DNA of 64,000 bases from Lomentospora prolificans (taxonomy: Eukaryota; Ascomycota; Sordariomycetes; Microascales; Microascaceae), in assembly GCA_029532625.1 (NCBI GenBank), contig JARFXM010000001.1, positions 1,054,001 through 1,118,000 on the forward strand, written 5' to 3'. The position numbers and the translations under genes are program-made. Of this stretch, positions 32,901 through 46,399 are shown in pieces. The notes below the pieces were generated by a model, which did no database searches, was not told where the DNA came from, and worked only from the letters and a program-made list of their open reading frames with translations. Position 1 is the stretch's first letter. Each line of letters begins with the position of its first letter.

Positions 32901-35777
32901 AATATTAGCTACCTTAAAAAAGATAAAACTATTATAATAATACTTAAGGACTTTTACTATTTCTCTATAAGTATATAAAGTTTTCCTTTATAATTATATA
33001 TCTATAGCTAAATAAAGATCTAGAAAAGAAAAAGAAAACTAGTTGTTTCTATTTACTATTCTAATAAGTATTAATATATTATAAAATACTTTAAGTTTTG
33101 ATAGTTTATTAAGATTATAAAAATCTTATAATTATAGAATTTAATAGATTATATTCTCTTATATAATAGATAATAATTATTATTTTTTTATCATATATTA
33201 AATAGTTCCTTTCTATTAGAAATAACTTTTATAAAAAAATATAATAGCTCTTTTTTAGTTATCAACTTCTTAACTTAAACTCTCTATTAGTATTATTCCG
33301 TTATAATTAGTTTCTAGGAAATCTCATTTTTTAAAATTCTATTAAATCAGGATTAATATCTTTATGAAAAGGGTTTTTAAAAATTAGGATACTTTTTTAT
33401 AATTTATAATCTATTTAAAGAGGGGTTTTTCTAATAAATACTATAAGACTTTTTATAATTTTAGAACAAATAAATATAAATATTTACTTTGATTAATAAA
33501 ATTTAGATGTTTATATTCTTATTTATATTATAAGTAACTATTATTTAACAATAACTTATACTTTCTTTAAGTATATTTATATATTAATATTAATATAAAT
33601 AATAAAACTGAAAATTTTTACTTTTTTTACTATAAACTTATATTATTTAATATTAGTATAAAGTTTATAAATTTATAGATATTTAAAGATTATATGTGCT
33701 TTAACTAAATAATCTTTATGATATTTATATAAATAGAGATAATCTATATATGTAGAAATAAAAGTATTCAGAAAGTTTTTAATCCATAATTTATATGGTA
33801 TTAAAATATTATTAGTATTCTAAATAAGTTAATGAATAATATTATTTATTTAAACAGTTATATTGAATATAAAATTTTTAAATTTTTTTTCTAAATTATT
33901 TATAATTTTTAAATTTTTTTTTTAAATTATTTATAATTTATAAAATACTTAAATAATACTATTTTAATAAATTAGATTATTTTTATAGAATTATAAAAGA
34001 TTTCTAAGAAAAAGAGAAAGAGGCATTAACTTATATATATAATTATATTTATAATATAATAGTTTATATAGAATCTAAGTTCTTTTTAGTTTATAAATAA
34101 TTAAAATAAGTATAATTACTTTTAAATTATTTATATAAATATAATTTTTATCTAAGAAATTGTATTTATTTTACCTTTTTTCTTATTCTTAATTATTTTT
34201 TTTAACTTTTTATATTATATGTTTATCTTTTAGATCTAAAAGAGATTAAAAATTTTTTTTACCTTTTTAATCTTTTTATAATTCTAAAAGTTTACTAGGA
34301 ATATAAGTCATAGTTATTAATACTTTATAGACACATTAATTGAAAAAAATTATATTTTATATTTTCTTTTTTAATATTTAATATTAATATATATTTATAT
34401 AATTTTCTCTTTTATTATTTTGAAAAGTAAACTCTAAATAAATACATAATTATCATTAATTTTAATATTATATTATTAGATAATTAGTCAATAAGAATTT
34501 ATAAGGAGATTATTATATCTTAGTTAATAAAAAGTAGATAAATTATATAATCTATAATAAGCTCATTATATAGTTTCTTTTAAATAAATATAAATTTATT
34601 TTTAGTTAACTTTAAAATATATATTATAATTTTAAGTAGAATAACATATACTCTAGACTATCCTAAACTAGTAAAGCTACTAAGAAATAGTTATAATAAT
34701 ACTTTTATATCTAAAATAACTAGTAATTATATTAAGTAATTAGTACTTATACTAAGTATTTAGACTTAATCTTAAAATACTGCTCTATTTTCTATATTAA
34801 TTAAGTACTTAGAGATTTATAATTTAAACTTAGAATAAAAGGAAATATATAATTTTTTTAAACTATTATCATAAAAGGTTTTTTAATAACAAATTATGTT
34901 TTTTAAAGGAATATATTAATTTAGAGCTATTATAATTTAGATTTATTTTAAAATAGAATTTAAAAACTTTCTATAAGAATAATAATAAACTCTATAAATA
35001 ATATAAAAGCTAAGATTAGTTAGATAGACTATTCTAATTCTTGAATATTAATAAAATCTTTAAAAATATTTTAGTTATACTAAGATAATATATTTATTAG
35101 CTTTACTATTTAGACTTCATAATTAGTGATAATAAGTAAAATCATAGTATAATAAAGATTTAACCTAATGAATTTAATATTTAGTTAATTATTACTTTAT
35201 TATAAAGTATATAAAATTCTAATAATCTATTAGAATAATAAAAATATTATATTTACTTAATTCTATTAATTATTTAAAAGAAATAATTATAAATATTTCT
35301 TTATTATAGCCTAAATAATTATATTTAATAAGATTAAATTATTATTAGAAGTATATGAAGTATAGTATTAATTATATTTATTTTCTCTAATAAAGACTCT
35401 ACTTAAAGCTATATTTAAAAAATCTATTTTAATTTTTACTACCCTTTTTTAATCTTATTAATAAAGTATTAGCTTTTTTATAAAAGACTTTTTTAAAGTA
35501 TTAAAAATTATTTCTTACTTATTTTTATTAATCAAATAAAAAAAAGTATAATTCTTATAAAATTATAAATAAGTATTTAATAGTAACTAATAGATTTAAA
35601 AGCCTTTATACTTTTTTTCTAAAATTAGTATGAATTATTTATAAATTATTTAAATTTCAAAAAACTTCTTTTTTAATTATAAAATTCTAAATATTTAATT
35701 CTTTTATATCAAACTTATATATTTTAGGATTAAAATATAATCTAGTTTTAAAGAGAGCTTAGAGAACTCTTAGTATC
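29923..35777 (-). mobile_element. Decayed Ty3/Gypsy element of family D, copy 1
   Basis: About 5.8 kb of the most AT-rich sequence in the window, with only a handful of CpG. It aligns by eye with the last 3 kb of the window (for example ATAATAAAA-AGG-GAAGATCTAA near 29990 and 60975), so it is a repeat. Traces of a minus-strand pol survive. An integrase-like stretch around 32270-32400 (IDSITTFLEVD, where integrases carry IDFITxLP) pairs with IDFITNFLEID at 63640-63740 in copy 2. A reverse-transcriptase YIDDL-like relic (YIDYLYLY) sits near 33725-33760. The order on the minus strand (RT then integrase) is that of Ty3/Gypsy. The left edge is set by the alignment of TATTATAG with TGTTATAG at 60911. 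The right edge, at the start of an LTR-C fragment, is approximate, and no second LTR of its own was found. Confidence 0.6.
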
Positions 35778-35966
35778 TATAAAGGGATTCTTTCATCCAA
35801 GGCTAAGTTATATCTAGCCTAGCTAGAACTAAGAACTAACTCCCTTTAATCCCTAAATACTCTAGAACTATAGTAGGAGTTAGGAGAGTTTTACTAAGGA
35901 TACTCTAAAGTAAGAATAATAGATTAGTAAGTCCTAAGATATTATCCCTTAGACTACTTAAGGTCT
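35778..35966 (+). repeat. 5' part of an LTR of family C, split by element B
   Basis: Similar by eye to 54429-54620: both share AAGGGATTCTTT, CCCTAAATACTCTA and GTTTTACTAAGGATA. The homology continues on the other side of element B at 52930-53064. This shows that element B jumped into a pre-existing C LTR. The left edge is approximate. Confidence 0.55.
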
Positions 35967-36315
35967 TGTTACACTATATCATGCAAGCAAGCATAGAGGC
36001 ACTCTATAACACGCCATACTAATATAAGCAAGTATGAACATACTCTAGTAGAACCTTAGCAGTAAGTAAGTAATACTAAAGGTTGAAGGTAAGGAATATA
36101 TAAAGGAAGTAAGGAACTATAAGCTAGATAGAAAGAATAAGACTATTTTACTATTATAAGAGAATACCTACCTATATACTAACTAACTATATAGAGGTAA
36201 ACTTATATAAACTAGTAACTATATTAAATCTATAAATAGTATTATAGAACCCTCCTACTTACTTATTAGTAGCTTAGTAGCTAGTAAGTAAGTAGATATA
36301 GTATGAGCTATAATA
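35967..36315 (+). repeat. 5' LTR of element B
   Basis: 349 bp, paired with 52581-52929. Its outer (left) end keeps the original TGTTACACTATATCATGCAA, while its inner end is converted to TA-rich sequence (agatatagtatgagctataa). The pattern is mirrored in the 3' LTR. Confidence 0.9.
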
Positions 36316-36796
36316 GTAGTAGTATTACTTATTTAACCCTTTATCCTTAAGTAAGAAACTATACCCTGGAAGAGCTATCTTAACTATAAGATAGCTATAA
36401 TAGGTCCTCTATAATCTCTATATAAAAGAGATTACTACCCTAATAAGATACTAGTAATCCTAGGATTACTAACTAGTAATAATAATAAGTAGTATACCTA
36501 GTACTAGCTATAAATTACCTTTATAGTAATTATAAGTTAAGAAGGTAAAAATAAGTAGGAATAGAGGAAGCTAGTAATAGTAGGAATCCTTTAGACTTTA
36601 ATAAGATATTACCTATTAAGGGTAAAAAAAGAGTAGTAACCTATACTTAAATAGTAGTAGTTACTTCTTCTTTAAATACCCTTAGTAATTTTCCTTATTC
36701 TAATAATAGTAATAACCCCTATAAGTATAAAACTACTAGCTTATTAAGTAGAGTATCCTCCCCTTTATAGGAAATAGCTAGAGAATACTCCTTTAA

Positions 36797-37290
36797 TGTC
36801 ACAGGCTGACATGACCTCTTATACAGGCCAGGCAGGCAAGCATGGCAGAAAAGGATAAACCCTAGTACAACCCAGGAAGGCCAGGAACTAGACAGCACAA
36901 CCCAAGCTAATAGAATTAAACCTGGCTCCTCTAGACTAATTAGAAAAGGACTACATCCAGGACAAAGGCAGTCTAGAAGGACTATAGTAGGAGTAGGTAT
37001 AGTCTAGGAAGGACTATACTAAGGGTAAGTATAGTCTATAGGAGGACTACACTCTAGGGACCTATAGTCCTATAAAGGAAGAAGTCTATATAAGTTATAG
37101 TTATTACTATCATATATTCTAGTTATTCTTTAGTTCTATAGTAGTCAATTCAAGTTACTCTATAAACTATACTTAAATATATATTATATACCCTTATTAT
37201 TACTATCTAACTACCTCACTTATCTACTAATAGGCCTAACTATTCTAACCTTAAGGTAACTAACCCTATTAGAAGTATTAGAATATTATA
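36797..37290 (+). repeat. 5' LTR of element A copy 1
   Basis: 494 bp, same length as the 3' LTR. The first ~170 bp keep CA-rich original sequence (gccaggcaggcaagcatggc), but the last ~60 bp are converted (tattagaatattata where the partner has tgttggaacgtcaca). Confidence 0.9.
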
Positions 37291-37379
37291 TATTAACTAC
37301 TCCTATTTAGTAAGTAACCCTTTTAAATAGTAAAAGACTAATAGCAGGAACTATAGAAACTACATCTAATACTAGCATC

Positions 37380-40300
37380 ATAGCTACTAGTAAAGAACAG
37401 CTTGCTAAAAAGATTAAGGAACTTATAGAGCAGCTTTAGCAAGCCTAATAGCAGAATACTCAGCTCTAGGAATAATACTAACCTATCATATATAAAGATA
37501 TGTCATCTCTCTTCTAAGCTATTATCTAATCTACTACTAATACTATTATAGAAGTAAGGAAGCCTAAGGTCTACTTCCTAGGACTAGAGAAGTTTGATAG
37601 AAGCTATACTAAGCTATAATCCTTCCTTATATATATAAGGGTATATTATAACTACTATAGAATTACTAATACTACTACTAAAGTTATTAGTATAGTAGGG
37701 TTCTTAGTTAGAGATACTATAGTATAGTTTAAACTAATCTTATAGGATTACTATACCAACGAACCCATATAGTAAGATAGCAAAACTAAGAGGATATTCA
37801 AAAACTATAACAACTTTAAAGAGGCTATTAAAGGAGCTTTTAGAGACCTAGATAAAGACTAGACTATAAAATAAAGGCTTAGAGAGACCTAATAAAAGAC
37901 CTTAGCTTTAGAATATATATCTAAGTTTTAGTAGATTACTATATACCTTAAATAAGATAATAAGTCCATAATTAAACACTTTTACTATAAATTAAAGGAT
38001 AAAGTAAAAGATGAAATTAATAAGATCCTAGATACTCTTATAGAACTTAGAAAGTATATAAACCTTACTATTAGGATTAATAACTAACTATATTAATAAT
38101 AACTAGAAAAGTATTAGAAGATACTATATAGTAGAGGATATAATAAAAAATAAAATACTAATATTAGAAAATAATAAAACAGTAATATATTATAAGGAAC
38201 CTACTTAGGGCCTATAGAACTTGATTCTACTATATAAAAAAATAACTATAGAATTAAGAAATAAATAGAGGACTATCTTAGTAAATATTATACTTATAGC
38301 TATATAGGATATTTTATAAGAGAGTACTAAAATAGAGGAAATTAAGGAGTAGGAAGAAAAGAATAAGGAGACTAAAAGAATAAGAGTTAGAGACCTATAC
38401 TATAAGGGAAAGCCTAAAGTAATAATAAGTAAAGTAGGGCTAGTAGTAAATCTAACCCCCTAGCTTAGACCCTAGCTAGTAGTATAGTCCTAGACTACTA
38501 AGTTATATACTAGATTATATACTATAATAATAACTATTAAGTATACTATAATAGGAAGGATAGAGCTGGATACTATCTATAGAAACCATAAGCTCTTATA
38601 ACTATAGAATAAGGAGAGGCTAGACTAAGTAACCTCAAAGCTAATAATATTAAAAAAGAAATACTTATAGTACTTAAAAAGTACCCTAAAGTAGAAGCTA
38701 AGGAACTAAATATCACTATATTCTATTAGAAGTACTATAATTATAAATAAGGTAAGAAACTACCTATAGAATACACCTAATATATAGAATAGATCTGAAT
38801 CATCTTGTGATAATAATGAAAAGGAAAGGAAGTTAAAAATCAAGGACTTCCCCCTTATTAAGAGGTAATCCCTATTACTAAAGAAGAAGAAACTACCTAG
38901 AAAATTAATAAATACCTTAAAGATACTAAAAAATTAGTAAAAAAGGTCTAAGACCTTAAAGAAGTAATCTATAAACTAGATAACACTCTATATAACTAAC
39001 TCAATAAAGACTAGAAAAATAATCTACTAAAATAGTTTAAACTAATAATTAAAAAGCTTAGCTGAATCAAAGTATAATAAGTAGAAATAGTTAAAAGAGT
39101 AGAATATATAGAATTAAGGACTAGAAATATAGAAAAACTTATAGCTGCTATAACCTATAAGAATAATGAAACTATTACTAGTATCCTAGAATAGATGACC
39201 CAATATAATGAACTTATTATAGAAGTATAAGGGTAAGTTAAGGGATTTAAAACTAAACTTAATAATATAGATATGATAGCAGTACAAGCGTACACTAAAG
39301 CCATGGAAAAAGAAATAGATGCAATAGAATGAGAAGTCTCTGTAATTAGGAAAGCAGGACTACAAGCTGTGCAATAAGACTCTAAATAATATAAATAAAA
39401 CAGGCAAGCTGTGAAGGAATGTGAATAATAGTATAAAGAACCACAAGGATGAAGAAGCCTGGAGAATACTTCTAAAAAGGTATAAGAAAGCTATAGATAA
39501 GCTATTACCTTAGAAAACCAAAGCCTGAATATTATAAGCTCTAATAAAACCAAATATTTAAAAGTACCAATTACAATTCAAGGATGAATATATAAGGCCT
39601 TAATAGATAGTAGAGTATAAGGGAACTTTATTTTGCTAGACATAGTGAATAAACTACAACTCCTATAGAATTATAAGGAATAACTATACCTGTTAAGTAA
39701 CTGTGAAGGGGAACTTATTATATATAGAAAAGGCATAGTAAATATAGAGACCATACACCTTAATATTATAATCCAAAACCAACCTAATAAAATATTTTTT
39801 AATATCATAGAATCGAACTATCCTATTATAATTAGAATACTATAGTTAAGAACCTGAAACCTAAGAATAGACTAGATTACTGATTAGCTTGCTTAGACTA
39901 GGATCTAAGGAGAATCTATTAATAGTTCAGTCCCTGAGTAGTATTGACTAGAGTAGTATGTACTAAATAAACTAAAAGCCTTTCAAATAATAGTATATAT
40001 TAAAGTACTTGCTACTAAAGATTTGAATCACCTACTAAAAGGAAAGAAGTATAAATAGAACTAGACAACGCATTGCATGATAAACATAACTACTACACTA
40101 ATAAAAGAAGAAATAATCTAGAACTTACTACTATAATACCATAAGTACAGCAAAATATTCATAGAAGAATTAGAAACCAGACTACTAGAATATAGTAAAT
40201 AGGATTATAAGATTCACTTTAAACTAGGAATATAACCTAAGTTTATACTAATATATAACTTAAATGAAAACTAGTTAAAAGAACTTTAGGAATATATATA

Positions 40301-42990
40301 AGAAAATATTAGGAAAGGGTTCATTAGACCCTTAATATTACTAATAAGATACCCTATCCTCTTTATACTAAAGAAGGATAGAAGACTATATATATATATA
40401 GATTACCACTAACTCAATGAGATTACTATTAAGAACTAATACCTACTACTATTAATCTCAGAGTTAAGGGATAGACTATAAAAAGTAAAATAGTTTACTA
40501 CCCTAGACTTCAAAGGGGTATATAATTTTATTAGGATTAAGGAAGGAGATAAGTGGAAGATAGCCTTCTATACTTAATATAGATATTTTAAATATTATAT
40601 TATGCTATTTGGACTTATAAATATACTAGTAACCTTCTAAACTATAATTAACTATATACTATAAGAGTACCTAGATTAGTTTATAGTAACCTATCTAGAT
40701 AATATCCTTATCTTCTTAGAAACCTTAAAGGAATATGAGGAATATATTAAAAAGATACTATAAAAACTCTATGATGCCAACTTATTAGTAGAACTAAAGA
40801 AGAGTTACTTCTATATATAAGAAGTAGACTTCCTTAGATATACTATCTAACTAGGAGAAATTAGAATATAGGAATTAAAAGTTAAGGCTATACTTGACTG
40901 GCTAGTACCTTAGATAGTTACTGAAGTATAGGGATTCCTAGGATTTATTAATTTCTATAGGAGGTTCCTAAAGGACTATAGTAAGAGAGTTAGACCTCTC
41001 ATAGAGCTTATGAAGAATGAGAATATCTTTGTATGGGGGCTAGAATAGTAATAAGCATTCTAAGAAGCAAAATAGAGTATTTATAAGAGACTAGTATTAT
41101 ATAAAGTAGACCTTAGTAAACTTTTTAAAGTTAGGATAGATATATTAGATTATACCCTAGGAGTATAACTTAGATAAAGAGATGAATAAGGAAGGATATA
41201 CCTGATTACTTTTATATTAAAAAAGCTAAGTGGACTTACACTATAATATAGGATTCTAGATAAAGAACTTATAGTAATTATTAAAGCCTTTAAGGAATAG
41301 AAATATTACCTTATAGGGGTAAAATACCCTATTATTATCTATTCCAATTATAAGAACCTTACTAGCTTTATAATTACTAAAGAGTTGAATAAGTGATAAG
41401 TCTAATAGGCTAAATTCCTCTCTGAATATAACTTTAAAATTATATATATTAAAGGAAAAGAAAATAGATAAGCTGATATACTTAGCTAATAACTAGATTA
41501 CTTTTAGAAGATACCTAAGGAAGCAAGTATAATATTCTACTATAATGAATAAGGAAGCCTATAGTAACTAGTAATAAGCTACTAAGTTAATACTATTACT
41601 AAAGTAATAGAAGAAATTGAAAATTACTATAGGGATCTAAAGCAAGGATAATATAAGAAGAATATACTAGTACTCCTAGAACTATCTAGGGAATTAATAT
41701 AAGTAATATATAAGTTACCACTTAGTGGGCACTTAGGGATCATGAAAATAATTAAAAGAATACTAAGAGGATATTTTATCTTATAGTTGAAAATAGTGGT
41801 TAAGGAAGTACTTACTGAATGTACTTTATATATAAAGAATAAAAACTTATAATATAAGCTATAAGAGCTATTACAGCTAATGCTAGTACTAGAAGTACTA
41901 TAGTAAAAGATTATTATTAACTTTATTATTAAATTACTAAAGTTAGAAGATCTAACTATAGGAGTTAAATATGATAGTATTATGGTAATTGTAGACTAAC
42001 TTATGAAATATACTTACTTTATACCCTATAATAAAGCTATAAAAGTACTTTAATTCATAGAACTATTCCTATAGATAGTGGCTATAAACTATAATTTACT
42101 AGAAGAAATTAATACTAATAGAGGAAGTATCTTTACTTCCTACTTCTAGTAGAGCCTTTTAGATAGGTTAGGAATTAATTATAAGTTATCTATAGCCTAC
42201 TATCCTGAAATTTAAGGATAGGTAGAATAGGTAAATTAAATACTAGAAACTTACCTATAATACTATATTAACTAGGAATAAAATAACTAGGTAGTACTAC
42301 TACCCCTAGCCTAGTATACTTATAATACTAATATATTAGAAAGTATAGGAATATTGTTATTCTATATAAACTATGGAATATAACCTAAGATAGGATTTAA
42401 GCTTATAGGAGTGAAAATATAGGCTGAATAAGTAATTATCTAATTAGATAAAATAAAGGAACTCTATAAGTAACTAATAGAAGAACTAGAGTTTATAAAA
42501 TAAAGGATAAAGTACTATATAGATAGGAAAAGGATTAAGGGACTAACTTTTAAGGAGGGAAGTAAAGTCTACCTACTATAAAAGAAACTAGGAATAAGGG
42601 ACTTATAAATTAAAACTTAATAACTAAGTAATAAACTTGATTACTAAAAAATCAGATTTTTTATTATAAAAAGAAAAATCTTAGAAGTTAATTATAAACT
42701 ATAACTCCTTAAAATAATAAAGATAAACCCTATATTTTATATTATACTACTTGAACCAGTATACTAAGATATACCTACTAAAGAAACTATAGAAGTAGCT
42801 ATAATAGAAGGAGAATATGAAGTAGAGAAGGTACTTAACTTTATAATTGATAATAGGAAGGTTAAATATTTGATTAAATAGAAAGGCTATAACTATAATA
42901 AAAATACTTAAGAGTTTATCTAGAATCTAGCTAGGAGCCTAATATTACTTATAAAGTTTTACTAGGAGAACCTAGGGAAACCTTAAGATC
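37380..42990 (+). pseudogene. RIP-inactivated gag-pol of element A copy 1
   Basis: Readable as one retroelement coding region if TAA/TAG stops are allowed. Gag has the usual helical capsid-like part around 37800-38060. The protease retains ALIDS followed by a glycine-poor remnant. The reverse transcriptase keeps FIRPL, YPILFILKKD and KLYDANLLVE-like blocks in one frame from 40320 to at least 40850. The integrase keeps LPLSGHLGIMK near 41712 and the chromodomain keeps VKYLIKxKGY near 42860. Stops appear where the family has Gln, Arg or Trp, the expected outcome of C-to-T and G-to-A change. No stretch longer than a few dozen codons stays open. Confidence 0.85.
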
Positions 42991-43691
42991 TAATAGTAGG
43001 AGGTTAGGAGTAAGACTAAGGGTATCCTAATTAAGTACCCTAAAAGTGCTAAGGGACTAAGTATCCCTAATAGCCTATTAGGTCTTGATAATAAGAGTAT
43101 CCCTCTCCTCCTTTATTAATAAATTAGTAATACTATACTGATAAAGTTTATTACCCTGCTCCTTAAGGAGTTTCTATTGATAATAGAGGTAGGTAATCCT
43201 TACTATAATTTTAAGGAGCTGGTCCTTAGACTTTTCTAAAGCCTTATCTACTTTTTTAGTTTTAGTTATATTATAGGATACTGGAAAAGTTAGGGCTACT
43301 ATAGGAAAGGTAAGGGTAATAGAAATACCTATAAGATAAAGCTACTAGGGAATTATTATAAGTATGCTTTCCCTTAGTATAGGTTAAATATTAGGAAGAA
43401 TTTGGTACTATATAGTATACCTTCTTCTGGTGATAATAATAGGTGTATAGTATTTCAAGATTATTACTAAAAGAAGAAATATATTCTATTAACTTTTTAT
43501 TCTTTTATTTCTTTTAGAGGGATTAAGTAGAAGGATGTTTTACTACCTAACTTGATATACTATTAGTATTATAGTAGAAGAAAATAAAGGAGAAGTAGAC
43601 TGACTAAGAAAGGACTAATAGGTTAGGGCTAATAGGGATTAAAAATAAAATTAAGGTCTTTAGGGATAAAGACTAAAGGGAGGAGGTATTA

Positions 43692-44185
43692 TATTATAGG
43701 CTAATATGATCTCTTATGTAGGCTAGGTAGGTAAGTATAGTAGAAAAGGATAAACCCTAGTATAACCTGGGAAGGCTAGGAACTAGATAGTGTAACCTAA
43801 GCTAATAGAATTAAACCTAGCTCCTCTAGATTAATTAGAAGAGGACTATATCTAGGATAAAGGTAGTCTAGAAGGACTATAGTAGGAGTAGGTATAGTCT
43901 AGGAAGGACTATACTAAGGGTAAGTATAGTCTATAGGAGGACTACACTCTAGGGACCTATAGTCCTATAAAGGAAGAAGTCTATATAAGTTATAGTTATT
44001 ACTATTATGTATTCTAGTTATTCTTTAGTTCTATAGTAGTTAATTCAAGTTACTCTATGAACTACACTTGAATATGTATTACATACCCTTATTATTACTA
44101 TCTAACTGCCTTACTTATCTACTAATAGGCCTAACTGTTCTAACCTTAAGGTAACTAACCCTATTAGAAGTGTTGGAACGTCACA
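43692..44185 (+). repeat. 3' LTR of element A copy 1
   Basis: 494 bp. Its inner (left) start is converted (TATTATAGGCTAATATGA against TGTCACAGGCTGACATGA in the 5' LTR), while its outer end keeps TGTTGGAACGTCACA. Followed directly by target-site copy TTTAA. Confidence 0.9.
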
Positions 44186-46399
44186 TTTAAGGCTTCTTTA
44201 GAATAGTAATTATATAAGGAAAGCTAACCTAGAGACTAAAGGGAAGTTAGGAGCTATAGTAGAAGATATCTAGTAATAGTTAGCTAGGATTAGTATAGGA
44301 TTCTAGTTATTAGTAAGAGATAAGATATATTTACTAATTAGTATATTACTCTAGTTATAAGAAGTACTTTATAGCTAGTAATAAGTACTAGTAAGTAATT
44401 ATAAGCTATTACCCTTTATATCTAGAAAGGTTAACCTTTACTAACTAGATTTATACTAAGAGGAAGAGGAGATAATAGTAAAGATACTTACTAACTAGAC
44501 TAATAAATACCTAGTATCTATTACCTTTAAAACCTATATATATAAAGTCTAGTAGTATAAGTAAAGGATAATACTTTTATACTAAGATACTTATAATTAG
44601 GGTTTAATTAGTTATAATATCTAGTACTAGAGGGTATACTAGTTATTTAGTATTAGTCCCTAGAAAGACCCCTAATAGTATTACTAATCCTACTACTAAG
44701 ATAAGATAGTAATTATAGCTAGCTAATAGATAAGGATTATAGACTTACTCTTATATTTAGTTTATAAGGAACTAGTAACTATTTACTAATTAGAAGTTAA
44801 GGATAACTAGATATAATTAAGATAGTAGAAGCTATTATATAGGTATTCTAGAGAGTAATACCCTAGTAGCTACTATATCCTAACCTTATAGTATTAGTAC
44901 TTATACTACTATCTAGAAGTAAGATAGTAATAGAATACTAATAGTAGATTAAGTTGATTAGTTTCTTTTAGCTAGATATTAATAAAAAGAAGTATAGTAA
45001 GTAAGGATACTTTATAGATAGTAAATAAATATACTTCTATAATATAACCCTTTTTACTAATATACTAGAAGTAGAGGTATAAGATAGTATAAAGAAGGTA
45101 TACTAGATAGTAATTAGCCTCTATAAGCTATTAAGAGGTAAAGTATTAATATAGTAGAGTAAGATTATTTCCCTATAAGAAAGGTAGTAATTATAGTAAG
45201 GAATAGTTAATAGATAGGTAGCTACTCTATATTAATAATTTAGTATTTAAAGGTATAAAGCTAAAGAATAGTTAACTAAGAATATATATATAATAGTAGA
45301 TATAAAAAAGTAGAAGCTAGTATATAATTTTATAGTTTAATATATATAGTATATATAAGTATAGGATAATAGTAATATCTATAGTTAGCTAATAGTAGCT
45401 TATAATTAATTAAACCCTACTTTATAAGTAGTAATAGTAAAGTTAGTAGAAGGAAGAGATACTAATAAATAGATAATAAGGGTAGAAGAGAAGGTTAAAC
45501 TACTAGGGTAATCCCTTACTACTTCTTAGCTACTAATTAAAGAATCTACTTAACTAGTAGAGATAATATTAGTAGATAAGGTAGATAATAAGAGTAGGCT
45601 AATAGCTATAAATTAGGCTTAGCTAAACTAATAGTAATAGTAGAATAGGTTATACTAAGGATATAGTAATCTAGAATATAAAGAAAAGTTTATAAGGGAC
45701 TAAGTACTAGTAAGGAGGTAATAGTGAAAGACTAAGGAGAGAGATAAAACCCCTATTTACTAAAGGGAGCTTTCTAATTAGTATACCCTACCTTACTTAA
45801 GTAACTCTTAACTATAATAGCTATTAAGGAGGCTATAGTAAATAGGGTAAAGGGATAAAAGATATCCTTAATAGTTTAAAACCTACTAGAAAAGAAATAA
45901 CTAGTAAGGGAGAAGCTATCTAGTTGAAAAAATATATAAGGATAACCCTAATACTAGTAAGGAAGAAAGAAAGCTAAAATAGGCTAAATATACTTTTATA
46001 ATAATAGGTAAGGAAGGAAGTAGTGAAAATAATACTTCTAAACTAGAAAGAGATAATATATTTATTATAAAAGGTAAGCTAGCTAGTAATAGTAATAAGA
46101 GTAAAAATAGAACTAATAAAAGGGAGTTTAATATCTACTACTCTTAGCTAGTATATAAGGAAGAGAGGAGTAGGGTAAATATATACCTAATATATAGAGA
46201 AGTATTTTAGTCTAAAAAGGCCTTATATTACTATTATTAGGCTAAGAGATATAGGTAGTAAGGAAGGGATAAGGAGGTTAGTATAGGAAGAGACTATAGG
46301 AGATTATACCTAAGAAATTAGGTAGTAAATAATAATAACCTACCCTACTCCTTAGGATAAGTAATTAATTTAATAATACTATTAACCCTTATCCTAAAA

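Larger units (their letters stand above)
36797..44185 (+). mobile_element. Element A copy 1: complete chromovirus-like Ty3/Gypsy nested in element B, TSD TTTAA
   Basis: 7389 bp with two 494 bp LTRs (36797-37290 and 43692-44185), starting TGTCAC/TATTAT and ending TTATA/TCACA, flanked by TTTAA at 36792-36796 and 44186-44190. LTR differences are transitions, as expected of RIP. A polypurine stretch aaagggaggagg lies at 43675-43686, shortly before the 3' LTR. Internal order on the plus strand is gag (about 37380-38300), protease (ALIDS near 39600), reverse transcriptase (about 40300-40860, with YLDNI at 40692 altered from YLDDI), RNase H (about 41100-41500), integrase (about 41690-42350) and a C-terminal chromodomain (about 42820-42990). 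All are interrupted by TAA/TAG codons at expected Gln or Arg positions, so it is dead. Confidence 0.92.
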
